From contig NZ_JAJAUZ010000015.1 of NCBI RefSeq assembly GCF_020532645.1, positions 78,430 to 142,429 of the forward strand: a stretch of DNA of 64,000 bases. The letters are read 5' to 3'. This document shows, one piece after another, positions 16,406 to 25,093 of the stretch. This DNA is from Streptomyces bambusae. Lineage in GTDB: Bacteria > Actinomycetota > Actinomycetes > Streptomycetales > Streptomycetaceae. The notes beneath the pieces are model-generated. The model worked only from the letters and a program-made list of their open reading frames with translations, made no database searches and had not been told where the DNA came from. The translations under genes and the position numbers were made by a program. Numbering within the stretch: the first letter of the stretch is position 1; each line of letters starts with the position of its first letter.

Positions 16406-16524
16406 CGGGTGGCTCGTTCCTTTCGGTGGGCGGGTCCGGCCGTCGGCGGCCGGGGCGGTGTTCTCTCGGGGCGGGTCCGGGCCGCGACAAGGGGACCCGC
16501 AGGCGTGTACCGCCCCCCGAGGTG

Positions 16525-16543
16525 TTAGGTTAGGCTGGCCTAA
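16525..16543. promoter_or_regulatory. Iron box (DmdR/IdeR operator)
   Basis: TTAGGTTAGGCTGGCCTAA matches the actinobacterial iron-box consensus TTAGGTTAGGCTAACCTAA at 17 of 19 positions. It lies 30 bp before the siderophore-interacting protein start and about 120 bp before the divergent acyltransferase, so the iron-loaded repressor would control at least the first and perhaps both. Confidence 0.9.
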
Positions 16544-16572
16544 ATATAACGGTCCAGGGAGGGGTCAGGCGC

Positions 16573-17322
16573 ATGGCGGTCGGCAAGGGTTGGGAGGGCG
16601 TGGTCCTCAAGCTGCTGCGTGGCAAGGACTTCACGTTCACGGTCACCGGCGCGGAGCAGGTCACCCCGCAGTACCGCCGCATCCGCTTCACCGACGGGGG
16701 CCTCCTCGCCGCGGCCGGCGACTCCCTGCACCCCACCATGTGGGTCCGCCTGTGGTTCGCCGACAACGGCAAGCCCCACCAGCGCGCTTACACCCTCGTC
16801 GACCCCGATCCGGCGGCCGGCACCTTCGCCCTCGAGTTCGCCCTCCACGACGGCGTGGCCAGCGACTGGGCCCGCAGCGCGGCGGTCGGCGACACCATCG
16901 ATGCCACCGTCCAGGGCACGGGGTTCACCGCTCCCGCTCCCGCTCCCGAGCGGCTGCTCGTCATCGGCGACCCGGCCTCGCTGCCCGCCATCAACTCGCT
17001 GCTGGACGCCTACCCGCAGACCCCCGCGACCATCTGGTTCGAGACCCAGCACGAGGCCGACGCCGACCTGCCGGTCCGGCTCGACCCGGACCGGCACGAG
17101 ATCCGCCGCGTCCCCCGCACCGGCGCCGGAACCGGTCTGGTCGAGCAGATCCACGCCGAACTGCCCGCCCTGGCCGCCGACCGCGAGGGCGCGTACGTGT
17201 GGCTGGCCTGCGACACGGCCACCACCCGCACCCTCACCGGATACCTCCGCAAGGACCTGGGCCTGCCGAAGCAGCGCGTCAACAGCCTGGGTTACTGGCG
17301 GCCCACTGCAGCCCAGGTCTGA
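16573..17322 (+). CDS. Siderophore-interacting protein (FAD-dependent ferric-siderophore reductase)
   Basis: 249-aa cytosolic flavoprotein of the ViuB/SIP group, which reduces ferric siderophores after uptake and so releases iron. The FAD-binding barrel holds RRIRF at about residues 36-40 and RAYTLVD at about 73-79 (the R-x-Y-T flavin motif). The C-terminal half has the nucleotide-binding Rossmann part with LLVIGDPASLPAINSLL and VWLACDTATTRTLTGYL. GGGAGGGG lies at ideal spacing before ATG 16573. An iron box just upstream implies repression by iron-loaded DmdR/IdeR. Confidence 0.93.
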   Translation: MAVGKGWEGVVLKLLRGKDFTFTVTGAEQVTPQYRRIRFTDGGLLAAAGDSLHPTMWVRLWFADNGKPHQRAYTLVDPDPAAGTFALEFALHDGVASDWARSAAVGDTIDATVQGTGFTAPAPAPERLLVIGDPASLPAINSLLDAYPQTPATIWFETQHEADADLPVRLDPDRHEIRRVPRTGAGTGLVEQIHAELPALAADREGAYVWLACDTATTRTLTGYLRKDLGLPKQRVNSLGYWRPTAAQV

Positions 17323-17332
17323 CCCCCAGACG

Positions 17333-17373
17333 CCCGCCGCGCCACCCATCCCCCGTACGGTCGGCGCGGCGGG
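17333..17373 (+). terminator. Hairpin terminator after the siderophore-interacting protein gene
   Basis: CCCGCCGCGCC (17333-17343) pairs with GGCGCGGCGGG (17363-17373), starting 11 bp after the stop codon. The rest of the gap to 17638 (about 260 bases) holds no gene or clear promoter. Confidence 0.65.
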
Positions 17374-17637
17374 TCCCCCATTCCTGCGGTCGCCCTTCCT
17401 CTCGTGGTCACTCCCCGTCCCCGGACGCGTGCTCGGCGCGCACTCGGCAGGGGTGGCACCAGCGGAGCGGGATGGCGTCTGCGCGCCGGCGGGCCCGTTC
17501 GCAGCGCCCGGGCAGTCGGCCGGTCCGCACGCCGGCTCGGATGCCGGCGCGGTATGGGGGCAGGATGGAAGTACGGGAGCGTCGCGGCGCCCCGGCCGCA
17601 CCGCTCTCCGGTTCCTCCGGGACGAGGAGGTGGAGCC

Positions 17638-19320
17638 GTGCTCTTCCAGGACCGTCGTGACGCCGGCCGGCAGCTCGCCGCCCGGCTGGAGCACCTCAAG
17701 GGCACCGGCGTGCTGGTGCTGGGCCTCCCGCGCGGGGGCGTGCCCGTGGCCGCGGAGGTCGCCGCTGCGCTGGGCGCCCCGCTGGACATCTGCCTGGTCC
17801 GCAAACTGGGTGTGCCGTACCAGCCCGAGCTGGGCATGGGCGCGCTCGGCGAGGACGGCGTACGCGTGATCAACGACGAGGTGGTGCGCGCCGCGGGCAT
17901 CGGCCCCCGGGAACTGGCCCGCGTGGAGGCCCGCGAACGGGTCGTGCTGGAGACCCGCGCCCGCATCTACCGGGGCGGCCGCCCCCCGGCCCGGCTGGGG
18001 GGCCGCACCGTCGTCATCGTCGACGACGGCGTGGCCACCGGCTCGACGGCCCGCGCGGCCTGCCGCATCGTCCGCGCCCGCGGGGCCGCCCGCACCGTGC
18101 TCGCCGTACCCGTCGCGCCCGACGACTGGACGGCGAAACTGGGCGCCGACGCCGACGACTTCGTCTGCGTCCACACCCCCCGCCTCTTCGCCGCGGTCGG
18201 CCAGTTCTACGCCGACTTCACGCAGACCGAGGACAACGAAGTGATCGCCTGCCTGAACGCGGCCACCACCCGCCAGGCCGCCCGGGCCGCCGGCCCGCCC
18301 GGAGACCGCACCGACGACGTACGCACCGGGGGCCAGGGCGACCACGACACCACCGCCCGTGCAGCCGACCGGGCGGACGATCGTGACAGCGCCCGTGCGG
18401 AGGCCCGGGACGACGGCGCGAACGCCGGGGGTGCTGCGGGTCGGGACCCCGCCCACGTGGGTGAACGCGACAGTGTCCGACACGGTGCCCTGGACGACGG
18501 CGGGGCCGCCGATCGTGCGGCGGGGCGGGAGACCGGTCGGACAGGAGGCCGCGACGACGTTCGTGCGGTGGCCCGGGATGACGGCGGGGCCGCCGATCGT
18601 GCGGCGGGGCGGGAGACCAGCCGGGCAGGTGGTCACGACTCCGATGGAGCAGGAGCCCGAGGCGACGGTCGTGAGGTGGACGTCCTGGCGGGTACGGTCC
18701 GTCTGCGCGGGGAGTTGGCCGTGCCGGACGGCGCCATCGGCGTGGTGCTGTTCGCCCACGGCAGCGGCAGCAGTCGCCACAGCCCGCGCAACCGGTCCGT
18801 CGCCGCCGGACTCCGCCGCGCCGGACTCGGCACCCTCCTGTTCGACCTGCTCACGGAGGACGAAGAGGACGACCGGGCCAATGTGTTCGACACCGTGCTC
18901 CTGGCCCGGCGCCTGGCGGACGCCACGGCCTGGCTGCGCACCCGGCCCGAGGCGAACCGGCTGCCCGTCGGCTACTTCGGCGCCAGCACCGGAGCCGCTG
19001 CCGCCCTGTGGGCAGCGGCCGAGTCCGACTCCCGGATCGCGGCCGTCGTATCCCGCGGCGGCCGGCCGGACCTCGCCGGGCCGCGCCTGGCGGCCGTGAC
19101 CGCACCGACCCTGCTCCTCGTCGGCGGCGACGACCGCCTGGTCATCGGCCTCAACCGCACCGCCCAGGCCCGACTGCGCTGCGAGAACCGCCTCGACGTC
19201 GTCCCCGGCGCGGGCCACCTCTTTGAGGAACCCGGCACCCTGGACCAGGTCACCGTCCTGGCCCGCGAGTGGTTCGGCACCCACATGGCCCCGGCCACCC
19301 ACCACCACACCGCAGCCTGA
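17638..19320 (+). CDS. Phosphoribosyltransferase-alpha/beta-hydrolase fusion with repeat linker
   Basis: 560 aa in two enzyme-like domains. Residues 1-215 are a type I phosphoribosyltransferase domain, with the PRPP loop VVIVDDGVATGST at 125-137 and the LPRGGVPVAAE start. Residues about 345-560 are a dienelactone-hydrolase-like alpha/beta hydrolase with FAHGSGSSRH, nucleophile S450 in GASTG, an Asp in GGDDRLV and H527 in GAGHLFEE. About 130 residues of Asp/Arg/Gly/Ala-rich linker join them, including three 28-residue repeats. GGAGG precedes GTG 17638. The two-domain order is known in actinobacteria, but the joint reaction is not known to me. No adjacent partner gene is on the same strand. Confidence 0.85.
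   Translation: MLFQDRRDAGRQLAARLEHLKGTGVLVLGLPRGGVPVAAEVAAALGAPLDICLVRKLGVPYQPELGMGALGEDGVRVINDEVVRAAGIGPRELARVEARERVVLETRARIYRGGRPPARLGGRTVVIVDDGVATGSTARAACRIVRARGAARTVLAVPVAPDDWTAKLGADADDFVCVHTPRLFAAVGQFYADFTQTEDNEVIACLNAATTRQAARAAGPPGDRTDDVRTGGQGDHDTTARAADRADDRDSARAEARDDGANAGGAAGRDPAHVGERDSVRHGALDDGGAADRAAGRETGRTGGRDDVRAVARDDGGAADRAAGRETSRAGGHDSDGAGARGDGREVDVLAGTVRLRGELAVPDGAIGVVLFAHGSGSSRHSPRNRSVAAGLRRAGLGTLLFDLLTEDEEDDRANVFDTVLLARRLADATAWLRTRPEANRLPVGYFGASTGAAAALWAAAESDSRIAAVVSRGGRPDLAGPRLAAVTAPTLLLVGGDDRLVIGLNRTAQARLRCENRLDVVPGAGHLFEEPGTLDQVTVLAREWFGTHMAPATHHHTAA
18409..18660. repeat. Three 84-bp in-frame tandem repeats in the fusion-protein linker
   Basis: Units begin at 18409, 18493 and 18577, each with GAYGACGGCG. 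The second and third are nearly identical over about 50 bp, while the first is diverged. Each encodes 28 residues starting DDG and rich in Asp, Arg, Gly and Ala. The unit length is a multiple of three, so copy-number change keeps the frame. Confidence 0.85.
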
Positions 19321-19471
19321 ACCGGCCGCACCGGTCACCGGCCTGACCTACCGTCACCCCACCCGCTGCTGTGACACGCGCCTCCCGACGCCCGCCCGCA
19401 GGGGCGCACCCCGTGTCCGGGCAGCCTCCGCCGCGACCCGGACCCCGCCGCCCCGCGCTCAGGGGCGCGTC

Positions 19472-20809
19472 CTAGCCGGCCGTGCCGGCCTCGGCCGGCT
19501 GCGGCTGTGCCGTGTCGGCCGGGGCCGCCGGGGGAGCGGTGGTGCGGCCCGCCCACAGGAGGGTGCCGGCCAGGAGGACGGCGCCGCCCACGAGCCAGGG
19601 GGCGGGGCCTGTCGGCAGCGCGCCGACGAGCAGGCCGGTGAGGGCTCCCACCAGCTGGAGGGCGAGGGACTGCACGGAGAGCGCCGTGGCACGGCCGGCG
19701 TCGGACACCCGCCGGTGCAGGAGGTCGTTCTCGTTCGGACCGGCCGCGCCGAGGCCCACGTAGACCAGCGCGTAGCCGGCCACCGCGACGACCGCAGACA
19801 CCGTCCCCGCGACGGCGGCCGTCGCGCCGAGTATGAGCAGGCCGGTCGTGCTCGTCCCGAGGGCGAGCAGGACTGCACGCTCCCCTCCGCCCGCGAACCG
19901 GGCGGCGAGCGGGGCGAAATGGCTGCCGGCGGCGGAGCACGCGAAGCCGGTGCACGCCAGCCCCGCGAAGAGCACGGCACCCGAGTCCGGGGCCCCGGTG
20001 AGCGCGGCAGCCCGTCCCGGAGTGAGGAGTTCGAGCGCGGCCAGCGCACCCCCGGCGGCACCGGCGGTGAGCAGGATCCGCCGCACCAGTGCGTCCCGCC
20101 CGCCAAGCCGCAGGCCGTCCGCGATGGTCCCGGGGATCCCCCGGAGCATGGACTGGAGGGCAGCGCTCGGCCGGGGCGGCTCCCGCAGCGCCACGAGGAC
20201 ATAGCCGACGAACACGACTTCCACGGCGGCACCCAGCAGGAGCGGCACGGACAGCGGCAGCACCGTCCCCGAGGTGCCCGCGGTGAGCCGGGCGCCCAGG
20301 TCGGGGCCGAGACCGAGCAGCCACGGGAGTGCGCCGCCGAGCAGGGTGCCGGCGGCGAGGGCGGCGGACGTCGTGGCGCTGCCGCGCGCCAGCCCGGCCC
20401 GCAGGTCGGCTTCGGGACCGGAATGTGCCTGCACGGTGTCGACGTACCAGGCTTCGGCGGGCCCGCTGGACAGGGCCCGGCCCGCACCCATCAGGGCGGC
20501 GCCGACGGTGATGGTCCACACGCTGGTGCCCACGGCCTGGAGGCCGAGCGCGAGCACGTTGCACGCACCTGCCGCGGCCAGGACGGCGCGGCGTCCGATG
20601 ACGTCGGAGAGCCCGCCGGTGGGCAGTTCGAGTGCGGCGGCGGTCAGGGAGTGGACGGCGACGACTCCGGCGATGGTCGCCACGCTCAGCCCGCGCTCGG
20701 TGAGCAGCAGGACGAGCGGGGCGATGGTCAGTCCGAGCGGCAGCCAGAACAGGGCGCAGGCCGTCGCATAGCGGCGGACCGCGGTGCGGGCGTCGAGTGA
20801 ACCGGTCAT
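19472..20809 (-). CDS. MFS transporter, probable drug exporter
   Basis: 445-aa integral membrane protein with about 12 hydrophobic helices. The conserved loop 2-3 motif appears as LPTGGLSDVIGRRAVL. GPAEAWYVDTV and the lack of ligand-specific motifs fit the drug/metabolite exporter groups. The C-terminal tail is Ala/Pro-rich. Its ATG overlaps the stop of the upstream ArsR-type regulator gene as ATGA, so the two are translated together and the regulator probably controls the exporter. Substrate is unknown. Confidence 0.85.
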   Translation of the reverse strand: MTGSLDARTAVRRYATACALFWLPLGLTIAPLVLLLTERGLSVATIAGVVAVHSLTAAALELPTGGLSDVIGRRAVLAAAGACNVLALGLQAVGTSVWTITVGAALMGAGRALSSGPAEAWYVDTVQAHSGPEADLRAGLARGSATTSAALAAGTLLGGALPWLLGLGPDLGARLTAGTSGTVLPLSVPLLLGAAVEVVFVGYVLVALREPPRPSAALQSMLRGIPGTIADGLRLGGRDALVRRILLTAGAAGGALAALELLTPGRAAALTGAPDSGAVLFAGLACTGFACSAAGSHFAPLAARFAGGGERAVLLALGTSTTGLLILGATAAVAGTVSAVVAVAGYALVYVGLGAAGPNENDLLHRRVSDAGRATALSVQSLALQLVGALTGLLVGALPTGPAPWLVGGAVLLAGTLLWAGRTTAPPAAPADTAQPQPAEAGTAG

Positions 20810-21501
20810 GGCCTGCCCCCAGGGGCGTCGGAATCGGAATCGGCGGTGGCGCCGGAGGCTTGCGAGGAACCGTGAGAACGCGTGGCGTCGGCGGATCCGG
20901 AAGGCTCCCCGCCGGCCGTGGGCGGTGCCAGCGGCAGCCCGGCGACGACCACGACGACCGGGACGGCCCGAGGATCCTGAGTGTCCCGCTCGGCCAGTTC
21001 CGTCACCTTCTCCTCGAAGGCCTCCCACAACTCCGTCAGGGAATCGGGGGTGAGACGGGGCATCAGATCACTGATGCCGGAGGGCTCCACCCAGTCCCGG
21101 CCGAGCAGTCCGTCGGCGAGGTCCGCCTCGTGCTGGACGAGGGACTCCTCCAGGTGTGCGATCTGACGCCGACGCGAGAAGGTGACGAAGGCGCGGCTGG
21201 CCGGCGACGCCTCCATGTCGGCGTTGCTCCACGAGGTGACGGCGTGCACCGCCTGCCAGCGGCGCTCGCGCCCGTCCCGGTGCTCGGCCTCGGTCACGAA
21301 CGCGTACTTCGCCAGTACCCGCAGGTGGTAGCTGGTCGACGCGGACGACTCCCCGGTCACCACGGCGAGTTCGCTCGCGGTGGCCGGACCGTTCTGCCGC
21401 AGCAGTCCGAGCAGCCGGATGCGCAGCGGGTGCGTGAGGGCCTTGAGGGCTTCGGTGTCCCGGCCGGGGTCGAGTACGCGTTTGCGCGGTTCGTTGACCA
21501 T
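20806..21501 (-). CDS. ArsR-type winged-helix transcriptional regulator
   Basis: 231 aa. Residues about 18-90 are a winged helix: LKALTHPLRIRLLGLLRQNGPATASELA in pieces, then SSASTSYHLRVLAKYAFV as the recognition region, then a DGRERRW wing. This is the HTH_20/ArsR-like form without metal-binding Cys clusters. A helical C-terminal domain and a long Pro/Ser/Gly-rich tail follow. It is the first gene of an operon with the MFS exporter and is divergent from a DUF2165-type membrane protein. The large palindrome at 21530-21564 lies just upstream of its start and is the obvious candidate operator for autoregulation. Confidence 0.85.
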   Translation of the reverse strand: MVNEPRKRVLDPGRDTEALKALTHPLRIRLLGLLRQNGPATASELAVVTGESSASTSYHLRVLAKYAFVTEAEHRDGRERRWQAVHAVTSWSNADMEASPASRAFVTFSRRRQIAHLEESLVQHEADLADGLLGRDWVEPSGISDLMPRLTPDSLTELWEAFEEKVTELAERDTQDPRAVPVVVVVAGLPLAPPTAGGEPSGSADATRSHGSSQASGATADSDSDAPGGRP

Positions 21502-21529
21502 GGTGCCGAGCGTAGGGCCTGACGGCTCA

Positions 21530-21564
21530 TTCCCAAAAGGATTTTTGCAAAAAACTTTTGGGAA
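21530..21564. promoter_or_regulatory. Large AT-rich palindromic operator
   Basis: TTCCCAAAAG (21530-21539) and CTTTTGGGAA (21555-21564) are perfect 10-bp arms around a 15-bp spacer that itself contains TTTTTGCAAAAA. It lies between the divergent ArsR-type regulator and DUF2165 genes and is strikingly AT-rich for this DNA. It probably binds the neighbouring regulator and controls both directions. Confidence 0.75.
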
Positions 21565-21636
21565 ATCGGGTTCCGGTGCGCACCGAGCGGACATACTCCC
21601 CACCAGGGAAGGAGCATGCGAGAGAACGGAGGGACG

Positions 21637-22191
21637 ATGTCGGACCAGGAACAGCAGCAGGACCGAGCCCGGGCGCACCGCCGGAGGGTGCTGGCGGCCA
21701 CACCCGCCCCGGGGGCCGCCGCACTCACGGCGGTGGCCGCCCTCTACATGGCCGTGGTGGTGATCGGGAACGTCACCGACTTCGGTACGAACCAGCAGTT
21801 CGTCCGGCACGTCCTGGCCATGGACACCACGTTCCGCGACCCCGACCTGATGTGGCGGGCCGTCGAAATACCGGCCCTGCAGGACGCCGCCTACGTGGCC
21901 GTCATCATCTGGGAGGCCGTGACGGCGGCCGTCCTGCTGTACTCCGCCTGGCTCTGGGGAGCGGGCCTGTGCAGCGGCTCGTACGGAAGGGCCCGGGCTG
22001 CCGGCAACACCGGACTCGTGATGATGGTGCTGCTGTTCGGCCTCGGTTTCCTGGTCATCGGCGGCGAGTGGTTCGCGATGTGGCAGTCCGAGCAGTGGAA
22101 CGGACTCGACGCCGCCACGCGCAGCCTCATCCTGGCCACGGCCACGCTCCTCATAACCAACCTCCCGGCCCGCCTGCCGTCCGGCCGGTAG
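21637..22191 (+). CDS. DUF2165-like small integral membrane protein
   Basis: 184 aa. A hydrophilic N-terminus (SDQEQQQDRARAHRRR) is followed by four hydrophobic helices, starting at about residues 25, 80, 115 and 145 of the protein. NVTDFGTNQQFVRHVLAMDT and GGEWFAMWQSEQWNG are the recognisable DUF2165 segments. Function is unknown. ATG 21637 has GGAGGG at good spacing; ATG 21616 upstream has its purine run too close. It is divergent from the ArsR/MFS operon across a palindromic operator and so is likely part of the same regulon. Confidence 0.8.
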   Translation: MSDQEQQQDRARAHRRRVLAATPAPGAAALTAVAALYMAVVVIGNVTDFGTNQQFVRHVLAMDTTFRDPDLMWRAVEIPALQDAAYVAVIIWEAVTAAVLLYSAWLWGAGLCSGSYGRARAAGNTGLVMMVLLFGLGFLVIGGEWFAMWQSEQWNGLDAATRSLILATATLLITNLPARLPSGR

Positions 22192-22225
22192 GACCGCGCC
22201 CGGAGCCCGCCCGGCCCCCGGTGGA

Positions 22226-22813
22226 TCAGGCGCCCCGCTCCCGTACGTGCAGGTGACCGTCCTGCGGGTACTCCGGCGGTGCTGCGGGCAAGGTCCCCGA
22301 CAGGGTGTATCCGCACTTCTCCGCGACCCGGCAGGAGGCCTCGTTGCCCACCTGGTGCAGCAGGGTCAGCCGCGTCAGACCGGCGACCGGACCGCCGTCC
22401 CCGGCGAGCGTGGCGAAGGCCCAGTCGGTCAGCCGCTGCACGGCGCGCGGTGCCACGCCCCGGCCGCGGGCCGCCGCCACCGTCCAGTAGCCGACCTCGG
22501 CGGACGAGGCGCCGGGGGTCGCTCCCTTGAGGACGACATGGCCCAGCAGCGGGCCCTCGTCGGCACCGGCCCCGCGCTCCACCACGGCGAACGCCAGCCG
22601 GTCCCCGGCGGTCCGCTCCGGCTGCTGTTCCCGGATCCACCGGGCCGCCGCGGCTTCGTCGCCGATGCGATGGCTGGTCCAGCGGCTCAGGGCCTCATCG
22701 CCTTGGAAGGCGGCGGCGAGGGCGACGCTGTCACCCGGCGCCCAGGGACGGAGCAGGAGCGCCGGGCCCTTGTCGGTGGCGTCCGCCTCAAGCCGTATGT
22801 CGATCTTTTCCAT
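22226..22813 (-). CDS. GNAT acetyltransferase, RimJ/RimL-like
   Basis: 195 aa with the RimJ/RimL layout: LLLRPWAPGD start, EVGYWTVAAARGRGVAPRAVQRL (AcCoA loop RGRGVAPRA at about residues 116-124), then the RLTLLHQVGNEASCRVAEKCGY block, where N-x-A-S-x-x-V-A-E-K-x-G-Y is the family signature. The usual role is N-terminal or small-molecule acetylation; the substrate is not evident. It stands alone between the DUF2165 and permease genes. Confidence 0.85.
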   Translation of the reverse strand: MEKIDIRLEADATDKGPALLLRPWAPGDSVALAAAFQGDEALSRWTSHRIGDEAAAARWIREQQPERTAGDRLAFAVVERGAGADEGPLLGHVVLKGATPGASSAEVGYWTVAAARGRGVAPRAVQRLTDWAFATLAGDGGPVAGLTRLTLLHQVGNEASCRVAEKCGYTLSGTLPAAPPEYPQDGHLHVRERGA

Positions 22814-22852
22814 CGGCTGAGGGTACGGCGTGCACGGCGGGCGGGAGGAGGT

Positions 22853-24310
22853 TCAGGCCATGGAGCGTGCCGCGCGCACCAGCCGGTCGTGGCGCATGGA
22901 CAGGGCGTAGAGCGCCGCCGCGACGGCCATGCCGGCGGGCATGGACAGATCGACGCCGTGCAGGGCGGCCGCGACAGGGCCGGTGTACACGGTGTTCACG
23001 CAGAGTGCGGCCGTCGCGACCCCGGCCGTGAGGGCGAGCGCACCCGGGATGTTGACACCGCCGCGGTACCAGAACGGGCTCGACGAGGTCTCGTCCGTCA
23101 GGGCAGGCCCGTCGTACCGCCCGCGGCGGAGTGCGACATCGGTCGCATACACGGACATCAGGGGGCCGACGAGGACGACGATCAGCTGGAGGGCGTTGCT
23201 CACGGTGTCGAGGAGGCCGGAGAAGAGGAGGCCGTAGAGGGTGAGGGCGACGGCGGCCGCGCCGTCGAACAGCACGCTGACCGACCGGCGGATCCGCAGG
23301 CCGACGGCCTGAAGGGCGAGACCGGCGCTGTACGCGGTCAGTGCGTTGATGGCGATCGTGCCGAGGACCAGGGCGAGCAGGAAGAGGGGGTGGAACCAGC
23401 CGGGGAGGAGGCCCTCCAGGCCGGTCTGCGGATCGGCCATGTCGACCACCGTCGCGGCGAGCGCCCCGAGGGAGCAGACCGCGATGCTCGGCAGGAACCC
23501 GCCCAGCGCCGTCCAGGCGACGACCGCCCGCCGCGAGGACGTACGGGGCAGGTAGCGGGAGAAGTCGGCGCTGGTCGTGTACGACAGCGGGCCCGAGGCG
23601 ATCAGGGTGGTGCCCGCGATGAGGACTGCCCACAGGTCGAGGCCGGTCAGCGCGACCTCGGGCCGGTACGAGAGGTCCGCGTGCCGGACCACGGCGACGG
23701 CGACGACCGCGAACACTGCTGTCAGGGCCAGGGTGACGGGCAGGTACAACTTCATGATCAGGGCGTGCCCGTACACGCTGACGGCCAGCGTGAGGGCTGC
23801 TATCACCACGGTGACCAGGACCTTGAGCCCGGTGTCGGGGGCGATCCCGGCCTTCTCGACGAGGGCGAAGGCGGCGGCCGCGGCGGCAGCCAGGTTGAGG
23901 GCGAAGTAGCAGACGGAGACGAGCCAGCCGCCGATCGCGTTGTTCACCCGGTTGCCGAGGACGCCGTACAGGGCGCGGGTGATCACCTCGCTCGGGGTAC
24001 CGGCGGCCGGACCGGAGGTCGCCACGAGGCCGGTGAGCAGCCAGAACATGTTGCCCGCGACGATCACGCCGAACGCCTGCCACAGGCTCAGCCCCATGAG
24101 GACCAGGGCGCCGCCGATCACCAGGCTGAGGTAGTTGACGTTGGCCGCCGCCCAGACGGCGAAGAGGTCCCGGGGGCGGCCGTGGCGCTCGGATTCGCCG
24201 ATGTGGTCGATGCCGTGTGCCTCGATGCGGGTCGCCCGCGCCGGCGGGGGGCCGGCGGCCTCGGGCGCATCGGCCGCACGGCGACAGGGCTCGGGGATGG
24301 TCGACGCCAC
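22853..24310 (-). CDS. NCS1-family purine/pyrimidine/hydantoin permease
   Basis: 485-aa permease with about 12 membrane helices. GESERHGRPRDLFAVWAAANVNYLSLVIG (in parts) near residues 38-66 and SADFSRYLPR in the middle are hallmarks of the cytosine/purine branch of NCS1 sodium- or proton-coupled transporters. The start is GTG 24310. It is divergent from a TetR regulator and amidohydrolase across the inverted repeat at 24350-24369. That arrangement suggests import of a cyclic amide or nucleobase that the amidohydrolase might open, but this is inference. Confidence 0.88.
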   Translation of the reverse strand: MASTIPEPCRRAADAPEAAGPPPARATRIEAHGIDHIGESERHGRPRDLFAVWAAANVNYLSLVIGGALVLMGLSLWQAFGVIVAGNMFWLLTGLVATSGPAAGTPSEVITRALYGVLGNRVNNAIGGWLVSVCYFALNLAAAAAAAFALVEKAGIAPDTGLKVLVTVVIAALTLAVSVYGHALIMKLYLPVTLALTAVFAVVAVAVVRHADLSYRPEVALTGLDLWAVLIAGTTLIASGPLSYTTSADFSRYLPRTSSRRAVVAWTALGGFLPSIAVCSLGALAATVVDMADPQTGLEGLLPGWFHPLFLLALVLGTIAINALTAYSAGLALQAVGLRIRRSVSVLFDGAAAVALTLYGLLFSGLLDTVSNALQLIVVLVGPLMSVYATDVALRRGRYDGPALTDETSSSPFWYRGGVNIPGALALTAGVATAALCVNTVYTGPVAAALHGVDLSMPAGMAVAAALYALSMRHDRLVRAARSMA

Positions 24311-24349
24311 GGGGACCTCCGGGTGCTGGGCGTGCCTGCCTCACTTGCT

Positions 24350-24369
24350 TATTGGTCGCACACTCAATA
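24350..24369. promoter_or_regulatory. Inverted repeat between permease and TetR genes
   Basis: TATTG-N10-CAATA, centred between the divergent starts at 24310 and 24381 and ending 12 bp before the TetR ATG. It is AT-rich compared with its surroundings and is a plausible operator for the adjacent TetR protein. Confidence 0.55.
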
Positions 24370-24380
24370 GTGTCCGGTGC

Positions 24381-25043
24381 ATGTCGTCAAGCGTTCAGCG
24401 CAAGCGAATTCGCAAAACCCCGGAAGCCCGCCGCGCCGAGATCGTCGACGCGGCCGCCGCCGTCGCCCTGGCCGAAGGGCTGGAGAGCCTCACGCTGCGC
24501 CGCATCGCCGAGGAGCTCGCCGTACAGCCCGGACTGATCAGCCACTACTTCCCCTCGGTGGAGGAACTGGTGGCCGAGGCGTTCGGTACGGCCGCCGGCG
24601 CCGAACTCGACGGACTGCTGCCCGCCGACCGCGGCCCGGGCACGGCCACCGCCCACCTGGCCGCGTTCTTCGCCCGCACCGAGGGGCCCGCGTACGACGC
24701 CATCAGTCGGCTGTGGATCAACGCCCGGCACCTCAGCCGCTACCGGCCGCTGCTGCGCGACCGGGTCGCACGGCAGGAAGGAGCGTGGCGCGGCCGACTG
24801 GCGGAACTGCTGGGGGAGGGCGCCGAACGGGGCGAATTCCGCACGGACGACCCCGGTGTGACGGCCGTACAGATCCTCGTCGTCCTCGACGGCCTCGCCG
24901 TTTACGCCAACACCGACACCACCGACCGGCCCGCAGCGATCAGCCGGATGGCCGTCACCACGGCCGAACGGGAACTCGGCCTGGCCCACGGGGCGCTGAC
25001 GTCCGGCGCCGCTGCCGGCCGACAGGCCGGCCCCGCCACCTGA
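24381..25043 (+). CDS. TetR/AcrR-family regulator
   Basis: 220 aa. The N-terminal HTH is clear: ARRAEIVDAAAAVALAEGL, then LTLRRIAEELAVQPGLISHYFPSVEELV (given in parts), residues about 17-65. The C-terminal helical domain resembles the BetI-type ligand-binding domain (AISRLWINARHLSRYRPLL). It probably senses a substrate of the neighbouring permease or amidohydrolase and controls both through the inverted repeat just upstream. The amidohydrolase follows 50 bp downstream on the same strand. Confidence 0.88.
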   Translation: MSSSVQRKRIRKTPEARRAEIVDAAAAVALAEGLESLTLRRIAEELAVQPGLISHYFPSVEELVAEAFGTAAGAELDGLLPADRGPGTATAHLAAFFARTEGPAYDAISRLWINARHLSRYRPLLRDRVARQEGAWRGRLAELLGEGAERGEFRTDDPGVTAVQILVVLDGLAVYANTDTTDRPAAISRMAVTTAERELGLAHGALTSGAAAGRQAGPAT

Positions 25044-25093
25044 CGGACCGGCCCCACCCACCGCAGCACCCACCCCGCAGCCCCGGAGGCACC

